DNA from: JAGXIT01 sp049293335
GTDB taxonomy: Bacteria; Patescibacteriota; Saccharimonadia; Saccharimonadales; UBA4665
Reading direction: 5' to 3'
NCBI GenBank assembly: GCA_049293335.1
Contig: JBATSO010000062.1
Span: 1-21,241, forward strand
DNA length: 21,241 nt
The notes beneath the pieces were generated by a model. The model did no database searches. It was not told the DNA's origin and saw nothing but the letters and a program-made list of their open reading frames with translations. This document shows, one piece after another, positions 14,055 to 20,608 of this stretch. The first letter of the stretch is position 1, and every line of letters begins with the position of its first letter. The translations under genes were made by a program, and so were the position numbers.

Positions 14055-14057
14055 CCG

Positions 14058-14411
14058 CTAGTTTGTCTGTCCGAGCTTATTTCTCATAACGAGGAGCATT
14101 TTCTGTAATTCGTGAACGATGGCAACAGTTGTGGTGACATCTAGCTTATAGATTTTTTCAACGAGCAGTAGTTGAGTTTCAAGCTCACCCGCTGAACCGC
14201 GTGCTATGCCAAGAAATTGACGATATTCTTTACGGTTATTGCGTTGTTGTCCTTCGGCTATGTTGCTTGGAATCGAGACTGCGCATCGCCGCATTTGGTC
14301 TGTTAAGCCGCGTTTTTCGGAGGTCGGGAGTTTACTAGTTAAGAAATAAACTCTGACTGTCAAATCAAATGATTTTTGCCAGACGATGAGTTCGCGGAAT
14401 GATGAAATCAT
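14058..14411 (-). CDS. Four-helix-bundle protein (S23 / 23S-rRNA-intervening-sequence family)
   Basis: The 117-aa protein matches the S23/IVP and Avd-like family: SFRELIVWQKSFDLTVRVYF at the N terminus, LPTSEKRGLTDQMRRCAVSIPSNIAEG in the middle with the hallmark SIPSNIAEG, then ARGSAGELETQLLLVEKI and a C-terminal helix. Members fold as a four-helix bundle and form pentamers. They are found as ORFs inside intervening sequences of 23S rRNA genes and, as Avd, beside diversity-generating retroelements. Neither an rRNA gene nor a reverse transcriptase is visible here. It sits alone between prfA and rpmE on the same strand. No good Shine-Dalgarno sequence precedes the ATG. Its function is unknown; RNA or DNA binding is plausible from the family. 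Confidence 0.9.
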   Translation of the reverse strand: MISSFRELIVWQKSFDLTVRVYFLTSKLPTSEKRGLTDQMRRCAVSIPSNIAEGQQRNNRKEYRQFLGIARGSAGELETQLLLVEKIYKLDVTTTVAIVHELQKMLLVMRNKLGQTN

Positions 14412-14424
14412 AAAATTTTCTTAA

Positions 14425-14507
14425 GGCTAGAGGTTTTAGGTGGGGGGGGTAAGGGGGATTTAGGCTCAAGCCTAGCAACTCTAACCTAAAACCTATTCAC
14501 TCTAACC
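14425..14507. repeat. Paired heptamer tracts around a small hairpin (rpmE / S23 gap)
   Basis: Left heptamers AGGCTAG, AGGTTTT, AGGTGGG and right heptamers CTCTAAC, CTAAAAC, CTATTCA, CTCTAAC face each other. AGGTTTTAGGT (14431-14441) and ACCTAAAACCT (14484-14494) are exact complements. Between them lie G-runs and a separate perfect hairpin TAGGCT-CA-AGCCTA (14461-14474). The same architecture occurs upstream of rpsB. Confidence 0.7.
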
Positions 14508-14508
14508 T

Positions 14509-14529
14509 GGAAAAGGTTAAGCCTTTTCC
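14509..14529 (-). other. Stem-loop spanning the rpmE stop codon
   Basis: Exact arms GGAAAAGG (14509-14516) and CCTTTTCC (14522-14529) with a 5-nt loop that contains the stop codon. No T-run follows, so it is not a classical terminator; it may stabilise the 3' end. Confidence 0.45.
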
Positions 14530-14846
14530 TCTTTCTCTGCCTTTTTCTCGGCGCGAGCAGTAGATTTTTTGGCAGCAGCCATACGTGCAGCTTTGGCCTT
14601 TTCGGCAGCAGCAGCGCGGGCCTTAAACTTGTCGACGCGACCTTCTATGTCAAGCACGCGCTCTTCGCCAGTAAAGAACGGGTGGCTTGAACCTGTTATA
14701 TGAACTTTCACAAGCGGATATTCTACGCCGTCTAAGGTGATTGTTTCGTCGGTCTTAACGGTGGAACGCGTTAGGTATGTTTGGTTATTGTTTAGGTCTT
14801 GAAACACTACCAAACGGTAACCTTTAGGGTGTAAATCTTTTTTCAT
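14517..14846 (-). CDS. rpmE: Ribosomal protein L31, cysteine-free (type B-like), with extended tail
   Basis: Large-subunit ribosomal protein. The 109-aa product starts MKKDLHPKGYRLVVFQDLNN and carries the L31 signature SSHPFFTGEERVLDIEGRVDKFKAR (about 53-77). It lacks the CxxC zinc-binding cysteines of type A L31, which makes it the zinc-independent form. Residues 78-109 are a Lys/Ala/Glu-rich tail (KAKAARMAAAKKSTARAEKK) longer than in usual type B proteins and probably disordered or helical. A weak AGAGG lies 8 bp before the ATG. It has its own promoter and a leader of about 95 nt. The promoter overlaps that of the divergent 1500-aa protein gene. The S23-like gene lies downstream beyond the heptamer hairpin. 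Confidence 0.95.
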   Translation of the reverse strand: MKKDLHPKGYRLVVFQDLNNNQTYLTRSTVKTDETITLDGVEYPLVKVHITGSSHPFFTGEERVLDIEGRVDKFKARAAAAEKAKAARMAAAKKSTARAEKKAEKEEKA

Positions 14847-14940
14847 TGTTATAGCCTCTGCCCATAAAATAATAGTTTAGTATGCTTGGCCTTCGGGTTA
14901 GCAGTGGGCGTACTGCAGTCCGACCTATCCCAAACAGCTA
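14847..14940 (-). promoter_or_regulatory. Leader of the rpmE mRNA, possibly structured
   Basis: About 95 nt separate the predicted start of transcription from the rpmE ATG. In the mRNA a GCCCA (near the middle) could pair with UGGGC close to the ribosome-binding site, and GCAGT/ACTGC arms flank GGGCGT on the plus strand. Ribosomal-protein leaders often bind the protein itself, but I cannot match this to a known L31 motif. Confidence 0.3.
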
Positions 14941-14946
14941 TCTTGT

Positions 14947-14975
14947 AGTATACCACCCCTGTTGACATATAACAA
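14947..14975 (-). promoter_or_regulatory. Promoter of rpmE
   Basis: On the minus strand TTGTTA (14970-14975), a 17-bp spacer and TATACT (14947-14952). Its spacer region contains the -35 of the opposite promoter, so the two cannot easily be occupied together. Confidence 0.65.
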
Positions 14976-14989
14976 TACTCAGGTAAAAT
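14962..14989 (+). promoter_or_regulatory. Promoter of the 1500-aa protein gene
   Basis: TTGACA (14962-14967), a 16-bp spacer and TAAAAT (14984-14989), about 27 bp before the ATG at 15017. It interleaves with the divergent rpmE promoter. Confidence 0.65.
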
Positions 14990-15016
14990 AAAAGATAACC
15001 AACAAAAACCGAAAAC

Positions 15017-18000
15017 ATGACAGAAGAAAATTCTCCTTCACCCAATCGTCCATCTGGCCAGCCGTATGAGGGCGCAGATTCTGCTGGTGCTCATGACCCT
15101 CAAGCTAACATTGCACCATTAGGCCCCAGCCGTTTAGCAGAAGGTGAGGTTGCACTAGGTGCAGGAAGCGCAGCTCTTGGACATGAGGTGGCGGTTGACT
15201 TACCCAATGCTAAACCGAGTGAGCCTAAAAAAGAACCATTTTTGTCTGACGAAATCTATAATCGGTTCGAGGCTATCACTAGAGGTGATATAGAAAAGTT
15301 AGATGAAAAAGACAGGCAGAGACTAGAAGAAGCTGACAATTGGCTTGAGGGGCATCTTCAGGCGAAAGTTTTTAACAATCCAGATCCGTGGGATGGAAGA
15401 AAAACATTGAAAGTTACCTGGCGTCTTGAAGAAGCAGAGACTATCCCGCCCGACATAAGCGATATCGTTTTGTTGCGTTTGTTTAAACAAGCTTATAAAG
15501 TACCTGTTCCACCAAATATGGGAGAGGACGAGAGTGGCTTGAAAGGATTAGAGCCGATGAGCTCTAATGCGGATAAAGCAGAATTCTCAGGCTGCGATGT
15601 AACTGGACTTCTCACGGATTTACCTGTTGCCACAGAGGTTGATTCCAACGTGGCGCGGTATATCTTGAGCGATGGAGTTTACCAACTCGTACTTAAGAAC
15701 AGAGGAGTGTTTCCTACTCTCAAGCTAGATGAACATTTTAAAGAAGCGCTGATTGAAGAGGGGTGTATCGGTATAGTGCTCGAGAATCGACAGGCGTTTA
15801 CTGATGACGGAGCTCAAGTAGATGGTGCCTTTGCCCGAAAGATCTTTGATAAGGGTGGGCTAGATGCTGCTATGGTTTTGCAAAACTCAGCGGATTATCC
15901 AGACTTGTCGTTGAACACGGAAGATATCATTAACTATGGACGTACTCTACCGGCTGACACGCGGGGTGGCATAATTCCGTACCTAAAAAATCTCCCGAGC
16001 GTTATATGTAATGAAAGGTTGTTTGGGTTGTTTACATCAAACGTGTCCTTATCTGCTGAAGCTCTCCAAACCAATTTATTCAATGGACTGCCCGCTGACC
16101 TCGCTACGACACTAATAGAACAACGAAAAAGTGTGTGGGGCAGGGAAGCAATGGTCCAGGCTATATTGGAACATAGCTCAGCTTTTCTTGGGATAAATAA
16201 CCCCGAGAGTTATAAAAATATTCTCTCGTCTGGTGATTTGCAGAGCCTAAATATGAAAAATATGCCAATCGAAATACAGGCTACCGGTTTCGAATATTTT
16301 TTCGAAAAGGGTAGTTTGTATAATGTTCAAGACTTCTCTGCATTGCCCGAATCGTGCTTGAACGAATTATTACGGTCAGGAAAAATCGAAAGATATCTTT
16401 CGTCAGGACAATCTATCGATGAATTCTGTGCGTTATTTACTGGTCTGGATGAAGACCGTAGGGCGTCTGTTGTATCTCTGTTGACGGATTTCGCTCAATT
16501 GAGCCAAAAGGCTTATCGTGAAGTTCCTCAGGAAAGTGTAATGAATATTGTTAATGCTTATCGTGCGCTTGTGCCTGATGTCGATCAAGATAATCTTTTC
16601 GAGGAAGTTAGCCATCGAAATAGAGGTCTAATTTCACTGTTCGATAATCTTGGTGAACGTACTCTTAAGGAATTGATTTCTTCGGGCTATATCGACCTTT
16701 TGAGACCCCAGTACTTTGGGGCATTAGACAGTTCGGCTACCGCAATAGTACGTGCACTTTCGGAGACAGGTTTGTCGCACAGAAAACATACATTGGATGA
16801 CTTTCTGACAAAAACAAACGGAGAGCTTAGCCAAAGGCTTGAAGATGATATGGCGGGTAATCGGTACGAAACGTTAAAACGACTTGTTGATGGGGGTCTA
16901 TTTAACATTGTGGGGAACGATTTTGATGAATCTGGTGGAGTAAATAATGTTAAAGAAGCGATAATAGGAATCATTCTCCGTAACGCCGACCCAGAAAGTT
17001 CGTTGAAGCAAATAAGCCGGCTTATAGATGACGGTGTATTGCTTATAGGCGGGGGAAGACGTACCTCGTTATATATGAGCATACTTAGCTCTGATCGACG
17101 CAATGAACTCTACGAGCAATGGCGAGAGGTGGAAAAGCAAGGTGTATTTGAGTTGGGCGGAGAGGAATATAACGGATTTGTCCTTGATTATATAATGAAA
17201 TCAGAAGATATTGCTGGGCGTTTTTCTATCATTTCTTCATGTGCTGAACATGGTCTGTTTACCATTGAAGATCGGGACGTTAAACACGTTGTTGTGAGCT
17301 ATGTTTTCGACTCCGAAGATCCAACGAATGCGATGGCTCAGGTAAGAGAGCTTTCAGACATGGGTTTGTTTAATCTAGAGCCTGTTTTTTCTCAGAAAAT
17401 CATTAAACGCGTATTTGGGAGCCACGATCCGATAGGTGAATACACTATTATAAAAGATCTTGCGGCCGAGGGGCTGTTCAATCTTGGAGAATCAAACAAT
17501 ACTTTGTTAGTGAATTTCGTTTTCAGAGCAGAAGATATGCGTAAAGCATTTATAGATGCAAAGACTATGGCTGAAAGCGGCATACTCAGCGTTGTCCCGC
17601 AGAGCATAAAGTTCTTATTGATTACGCATGTGATGAAAACTGAAGATATACAGGAAACGTGCAGCAAGATTTTTAGTCTAATCGACCAGGGTTTACTAGA
17701 ACTAGGCGGCGAATACAATGAAGAAATGATAGCCCATGTCTTACTATCTGACGATCCGACGGCTGCCTATATCCAGCTTAAAGATCTCGTTGATGATGGC
17801 TTACTTACTCTGGTGCAGCCAAGCAACGGCTTGGGGGCAATGGGGATTCGGCTGGTTAGAATGTGTATTGCGGATGAGTCCCCTCGTAAAATGTTAGCAC
17901 GTATAAAGCAAGCTTTTGGCGGTGGCCAGAAATCACTTTGGTGGCTCAATACCCAGTACGCAGAGCTTTTACTTGGAGAAGTTAAAAATGGTGCGACGAC

Positions 18001-19519
18001 TCAATACATGGTTTCAGGAGTCCCCACCGCACTACCACTAGCCTCTAGGGACAAAGTTGAAGAGGGTGATACAATTGCGTTCAAGCTATTTGCGGACATG
18101 ACCGTAGAAGAAAAGCAAATGTGGATTGCACCAGATGCGCTAGCTGGAGATCCTGGGCTACTATCCAGACCAGAAATACCTTTCGGCCTGCTTTCAAAAG
18201 AAACTCACTCAACGCTCCTTGCATACAGATTGTTTAAGTCAATCGCACTTTCAAGATCCGTTGAGCAGCTCGATCAAGCAACACTACGTAATAAGGCCTA
18301 CGCAGAACACAGGTCTCCACTTGAGCTTGGTGATCTTGTGCATGCCACTAGTACAGTGCAAAGCTTTCGCAATATTCTCTTGTCTGGAATTTTATGCGGC
18401 GAGACTCTTGGGACAAACTCTCGTAAAGACAGCTATCCTTACAACGTCGATACCGTAGTGGTGAGCCAGGCGGTAGCGCAAGCAGGCGGATTTTCAGAGC
18501 AAGTTGGCGCATTACAAAACCGTTCATTTGGTTCGATATGTCTTATTATGCACCGTACTCCAGATTCAACCGACTTTGGTAGGGAAACTATTGGCGGCTT
18601 CGAAGACCATCGTTTAGTATTTGGCGCTATACCAGCGACAGAGATTAATGCGATTGTTTTGCGCGGGGCAGAGCCAGCGCTACGCGATGAGGTCATAAAC
18701 AGCGTTATCGAACACGGTATGTATGTGCCCGTCTATGATGACGCTGAGACGCTACTACTTACGTACCAAGACTACGCAAAGCGTCGTGATGACGGTAACT
18801 ATGACGCAGTTCAGCCAGAGGTAGTTGATGGAACATTTAAGCTCGATGACAGCCAGGGTGGCAGTAATGAAGGCGCGTGGTATATTATGCCAACTGCAAC
18901 TGGTCGTGAGCGATGGTATGTAAAATACGGTGATTCCTCTCCGCAAAAGGCCAAGCATCTTTGGACCGAACTATTGGCAGACCAATTCTATAGAGCAGTC
19001 ACCCCGCAGCTTGTTAGCGAAACGAAGCCAGTAATTATTGATGGAAGACTCGCCAGGGCATCAAAAGAGGTGATTCTCGATGTAGGGTCGTCCGTAACGG
19101 ATGCGGCACGTAATGCGGGGTTTGTTATGGACTGCCTACTGGGTAATTGGGATGCGGTGTACAACGGCGCAAACTTGGTTATGAGCAAGGATGGTCATGC
19201 CATGCGTATAGACACAGGAAACAGTTTTGACTTTCGTGCACAAGGCGAGCAGAAAGATGCCGACTCATTTGGTCCAGTTGTCTCAGAGGTTGAGCTTGGT
19301 ACGAATGGTAAACGGCTAGGTGGTGGTATGCGTCAGATGTACCCTGGCCTAACAGATGAAGACATTGTGCAACAAGTTCGGAGTCTTCAGACGAACTTGC
19401 CACCTAAAAAAATTGATGTACTAATCGATGGCATACGTAGGCCAAAAGCAGAGCGTGAACGCTTAAAGAAAATACTCAACGCACGTCGCCAATATTTGAT
19501 TGACACGTTCCTTGCATAA
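15017..19519 (+). CDS. 1500-aa multidomain protein with helical repeats and kinase-like C terminus
   Basis: I cannot name this family. There is no signal peptide or membrane segment. Layout: a disordered, Pro/Gly/Ala-rich N terminus (1-75); a helical region (80-600) with loosely repeated LxNxxxF...IxxxG patterns; nine clear 36-37-residue repeats (616-960, consensus xxLxDxGLFxL...VxxSEDPxxA); a linker; an H-x-T domain (about 1060-1260) with LVHATSTVQSFRNILLSGIL, VFGAIPATEINAIVL and HGMYVPVYD; and a C-terminal domain (1286-1500). The last carries YVKYGD (Lys1303), LLGNWD (Asp1379), Asn1386, and RIDTGNSFDFRAQG with Asp1399. That spacing resembles the catalytic and metal-binding loops of HipA, actin-fragmin-kinase and PI-kinase-like folds. 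The H-x-T domain faintly resembles ADP-ribosyltransferase-type proteins. No good Shine-Dalgarno sequence precedes ATG 15017. Gene expression is driven by its own promoter. A host-directed effector is only one possibility. Confidence 0.85.
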   Translation: MTEENSPSPNRPSGQPYEGADSAGAHDPQANIAPLGPSRLAEGEVALGAGSAALGHEVAVDLPNAKPSEPKKEPFLSDEIYNRFEAITRGDIEKLDEKDRQRLEEADNWLEGHLQAKVFNNPDPWDGRKTLKVTWRLEEAETIPPDISDIVLLRLFKQAYKVPVPPNMGEDESGLKGLEPMSSNADKAEFSGCDVTGLLTDLPVATEVDSNVARYILSDGVYQLVLKNRGVFPTLKLDEHFKEALIEEGCIGIVLENRQAFTDDGAQVDGAFARKIFDKGGLDAAMVLQNSADYPDLSLNTEDIINYGRTLPADTRGGIIPYLKNLPSVICNERLFGLFTSNVSLSAEALQTNLFNGLPADLATTLIEQRKSVWGREAMVQAILEHSSAFLGINNPESYKNILSSGDLQSLNMKNMPIEIQATGFEYFFEKGSLYNVQDFSALPESCLNELLRSGKIERYLSSGQSIDEFCALFTGLDEDRRASVVSLLTDFAQLSQKAYREVPQESVMNIVNAYRALVPDVDQDNLFEEVSHRNRGLISLFDNLGERTLKELISSGYIDLLRPQYFGALDSSATAIVRALSETGLSHRKHTLDDFLTKTNGELSQRLEDDMAGNRYETLKRLVDGGLFNIVGNDFDESGGVNNVKEAIIGIILRNADPESSLKQISRLIDDGVLLIGGGRRTSLYMSILSSDRRNELYEQWREVEKQGVFELGGEEYNGFVLDYIMKSEDIAGRFSIISSCAEHGLFTIEDRDVKHVVVSYVFDSEDPTNAMAQVRELSDMGLFNLEPVFSQKIIKRVFGSHDPIGEYTIIKDLAAEGLFNLGESNNTLLVNFVFRAEDMRKAFIDAKTMAESGILSVVPQSIKFLLITHVMKTEDIQETCSKIFSLIDQGLLELGGEYNEEMIAHVLLSDDPTAAYIQLKDLVDDGLLTLVQPSNGLGAMGIRLVRMCIADESPRKMLARIKQAFGGGQKSLWWLNTQYAELLLGEVKNGATTQYMVSGVPTALPLASRDKVEEGDTIAFKLFADMTVEEKQMWIAPDALAGDPGLLSRPEIPFGLLSKETHSTLLAYRLFKSIALSRSVEQLDQATLRNKAYAEHRSPLELGDLVHATSTVQSFRNILLSGILCGETLGTNSRKDSYPYNVDTVVVSQAVAQAGGFSEQVGALQNRSFGSICLIMHRTPDSTDFGRETIGGFEDHRLVFGAIPATEINAIVLRGAEPALRDEVINSVIEHGMYVPVYDDAETLLLTYQDYAKRRDDGNYDAVQPEVVDGTFKLDDSQGGSNEGAWYIMPTATGRERWYVKYGDSSPQKAKHLWTELLADQFYRAVTPQLVSETKPVIIDGRLARASKEVILDVGSSVTDAARNAGFVMDCLLGNWDAVYNGANLVMSKDGHAMRIDTGNSFDFRAQGEQKDADSFGPVVSEVELGTNGKRLGGGMRQMYPGLTDEDIVQQVRSLQTNLPPKKIDVLIDGIRRPKAERERLKKILNARRQYLIDTFLA
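16862..17896 (+). repeat. Nine 36-37-residue protein repeats in the 1500-aa protein
   Basis: The conserved glycine of the DxGLFxL motif falls at residues 627, 673, 709, 746, 783, 819, 855, 892 and 928, spaced 46, 36, 37, 37, 36, 36, 37 and 36. Each unit looks like a pair of helices ending in SEDP or similar. The DNA copies are well diverged, so this is an old repeat, probably an alpha-solenoid for protein binding. Confidence 0.8.
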
Positions 19520-19540
19520 TTTTTTCACCTCTGTTATAAT
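19512..19540 (+). promoter_or_regulatory. Promoter of rpsB-tsf
   Basis: TTGCAT (19512-19517), a 17-bp spacer and a perfect TATAAT (19535-19540). The -35 overlaps the last codons and stop of the 1500-aa protein gene. It predicts an rpsB leader of about 200 nt. Confidence 0.8.
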
Positions 19541-19546
19541 GCCTAG

Positions 19547-19746
19547 GCAACTAACTAAGCAGGTGCGGGTATGAATCCTCCTGAACATTGCCTTGTAAGC
19601 GTGTTTTGGGCGACCCGACCGGTGTATAAGGATCGGAAAGGTTAGAGGTTTTAGGTAAGAGGTTAAAGTAGCCTGGTGACATTTTGTCACGGTTACTCTA
19701 ACCTAGAACCTCTCCACTGTGACCTATCCTCAGAAAGGACTGCCAC
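19547..19746 (+). promoter_or_regulatory. Long structured rpsB leader
   Basis: The roughly 200-nt leader has two parts. The first (19561-19640) can fold: CGGGT (19566-19570) with ACCCG (19614-19618), or the alternative hairpin CCGACC (19615-19620) with GGATCGG (19630-19636); the two share bases and are mutually exclusive. A 24-codon frame (ATG 19571, MNPPEHCLVSVFWATRPVYK...) overlaps this part. The second part is the heptamer hairpin (19639-19730). AAAGGA (19734-19739) then sits 7 bp before the rpsB ATG. S2 is known to autoregulate through its leader in other bacteria; that this leader does so is inference. Confidence 0.5.
19639..19730 (+). repeat. Paired heptamer tracts around a small hairpin (rpsB leader)
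   Basis: Left units AGGTTAG, AGGTTTT, AGGTAAG, AGGTTAA and right units CTCTAAC, CTAGAAC, CTCTCCA, CTGTGAC, CTATCCT are 7 bp each. AGAGGTTTTAGGT (19644-19656) pairs with ACCTAGAACCTCT (19701-19713) with one G-U. Inside lies a perfect hairpin GTGACA-TTT-TGTCAC (19676-19690), unrelated in sequence to the core at 14461. Confidence 0.75.
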
Positions 19747-20475
19747 ATGGCACAAAACGTCGATATTAAACAATTACTAGAGGCAGGGGCGCACTTTGGT
19801 CACAAGACCGAGCGGTGGCACCCAAAAATGGCGAGCTACATCCACAGCAAACGCGGCGGTAGCCACATTATTGACCTCACAAAAACTGTTACTAAGCTCG
19901 AAGAAGCCTTGAGCTTCGTCGAGGAAGTTGCCAGCAAAAACAAGCAAGTTTTGTTTGTTGGTACTAAGCGCCAAGCAGCCGATATTGTTAAAAAACTGGC
20001 CGAAGCAACCGGTCAACCGTATGTGTGCGAGCGCTGGCTTGGCGGCATGCTAACCAACTGGAACACCATTGGTGCGCAAATTAAGCACCTGGTTGAACTC
20101 GAAGGCAAAATGGCAAGCGGCGAGCTGGCCAACAAGTACAACAAGCTTGAAGTACAGCGTTTTCAAGAAGAAATCGATGCCATGAATGTCTTGTACGGTG
20201 GCATTAAAGAGCTCAATGCTCGTCCAGGCGCGGTTGTTGTGTTCGACATTGTGCACGATAGCAACGCCGTAAAAGAAGCCACCAAGCTGAAACTGCCAAT
20301 TGTGGGCGTGTGCGACACCAACAGCAACCCAACAGGCATTACCTACCCAATCCCATGCAACGACGACGCTATTAAGGCGCTGCAACTCCTGGCTGATTAC
20401 TTCCAGGCAGCGGTCGAAGCAGGCAAGGCCAAGAGCAAGACACCCGAAAAAGCAGCCGACAAAAAAGAAGATTAA
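19747..20475 (+). CDS. rpsB: Ribosomal protein S2
   Basis: Small-subunit protein of 242 aa, normal length. It starts MAQNVDIKQLLEAGAHFGHKTERWHPKM, with the family signatures HFGH, FVGTKRQAADIV, ERWLGGMLTNW and VVFDIVHDSNAVKEA, and GVCDTNSNPTGITYPIPCNDDA near the C terminus. The Lys/Asp-rich tail (SKTPEKAADKKED) is typical. AAAGGA (19734-19739) supports the start. It is followed by tsf after 133 bp, the standard rpsB-tsf order, and is driven by the TTGCAT-17-TATAAT promoter with a long leader. Confidence 0.98.
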   Translation: MAQNVDIKQLLEAGAHFGHKTERWHPKMASYIHSKRGGSHIIDLTKTVTKLEEALSFVEEVASKNKQVLFVGTKRQAADIVKKLAEATGQPYVCERWLGGMLTNWNTIGAQIKHLVELEGKMASGELANKYNKLEVQRFQEEIDAMNVLYGGIKELNARPGAVVVFDIVHDSNAVKEATKLKLPIVGVCDTNSNPTGITYPIPCNDDAIKALQLLADYFQAAVEAGKAKSKTPEKAADKKED

Positions 20476-20496
20476 CTAACGTATTTAACAGACAAA

Positions 20497-20562
20497 CAGG
20501 TGGCAGATAACAGAAATTGAACAGGTAGCATTGAGCAGATATCTGCAATATGAAATCTGCAA
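20497..20562 (+). repeat. Weak heptamer-like tract and palindrome between rpsB and tsf
   Basis: CAGGTGG, CAGATAA, CAGAAAT (20497-20517) are 7-bp units. TCTGCAA occurs twice exactly 14 bp apart (20542-20548 and 20556-20562), with TATGAAA between. GCAGATATCTGC (20535-20546) is a perfect palindrome. Membership in the heptamer family is uncertain. Confidence 0.35.
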
Positions 20563-20608
20563 AATTTTTGCCAAATGTTCTCTGCTTCCTGCTAAATGGA
20601 GGAACGAC

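Noticed and set aside
20531..20608. Upstream ATG of tsf
   Set aside because: GGAGG at 20598-20602 and the conserved MAISIDDIKRLRELTG start mark ATG 20609 as correct.
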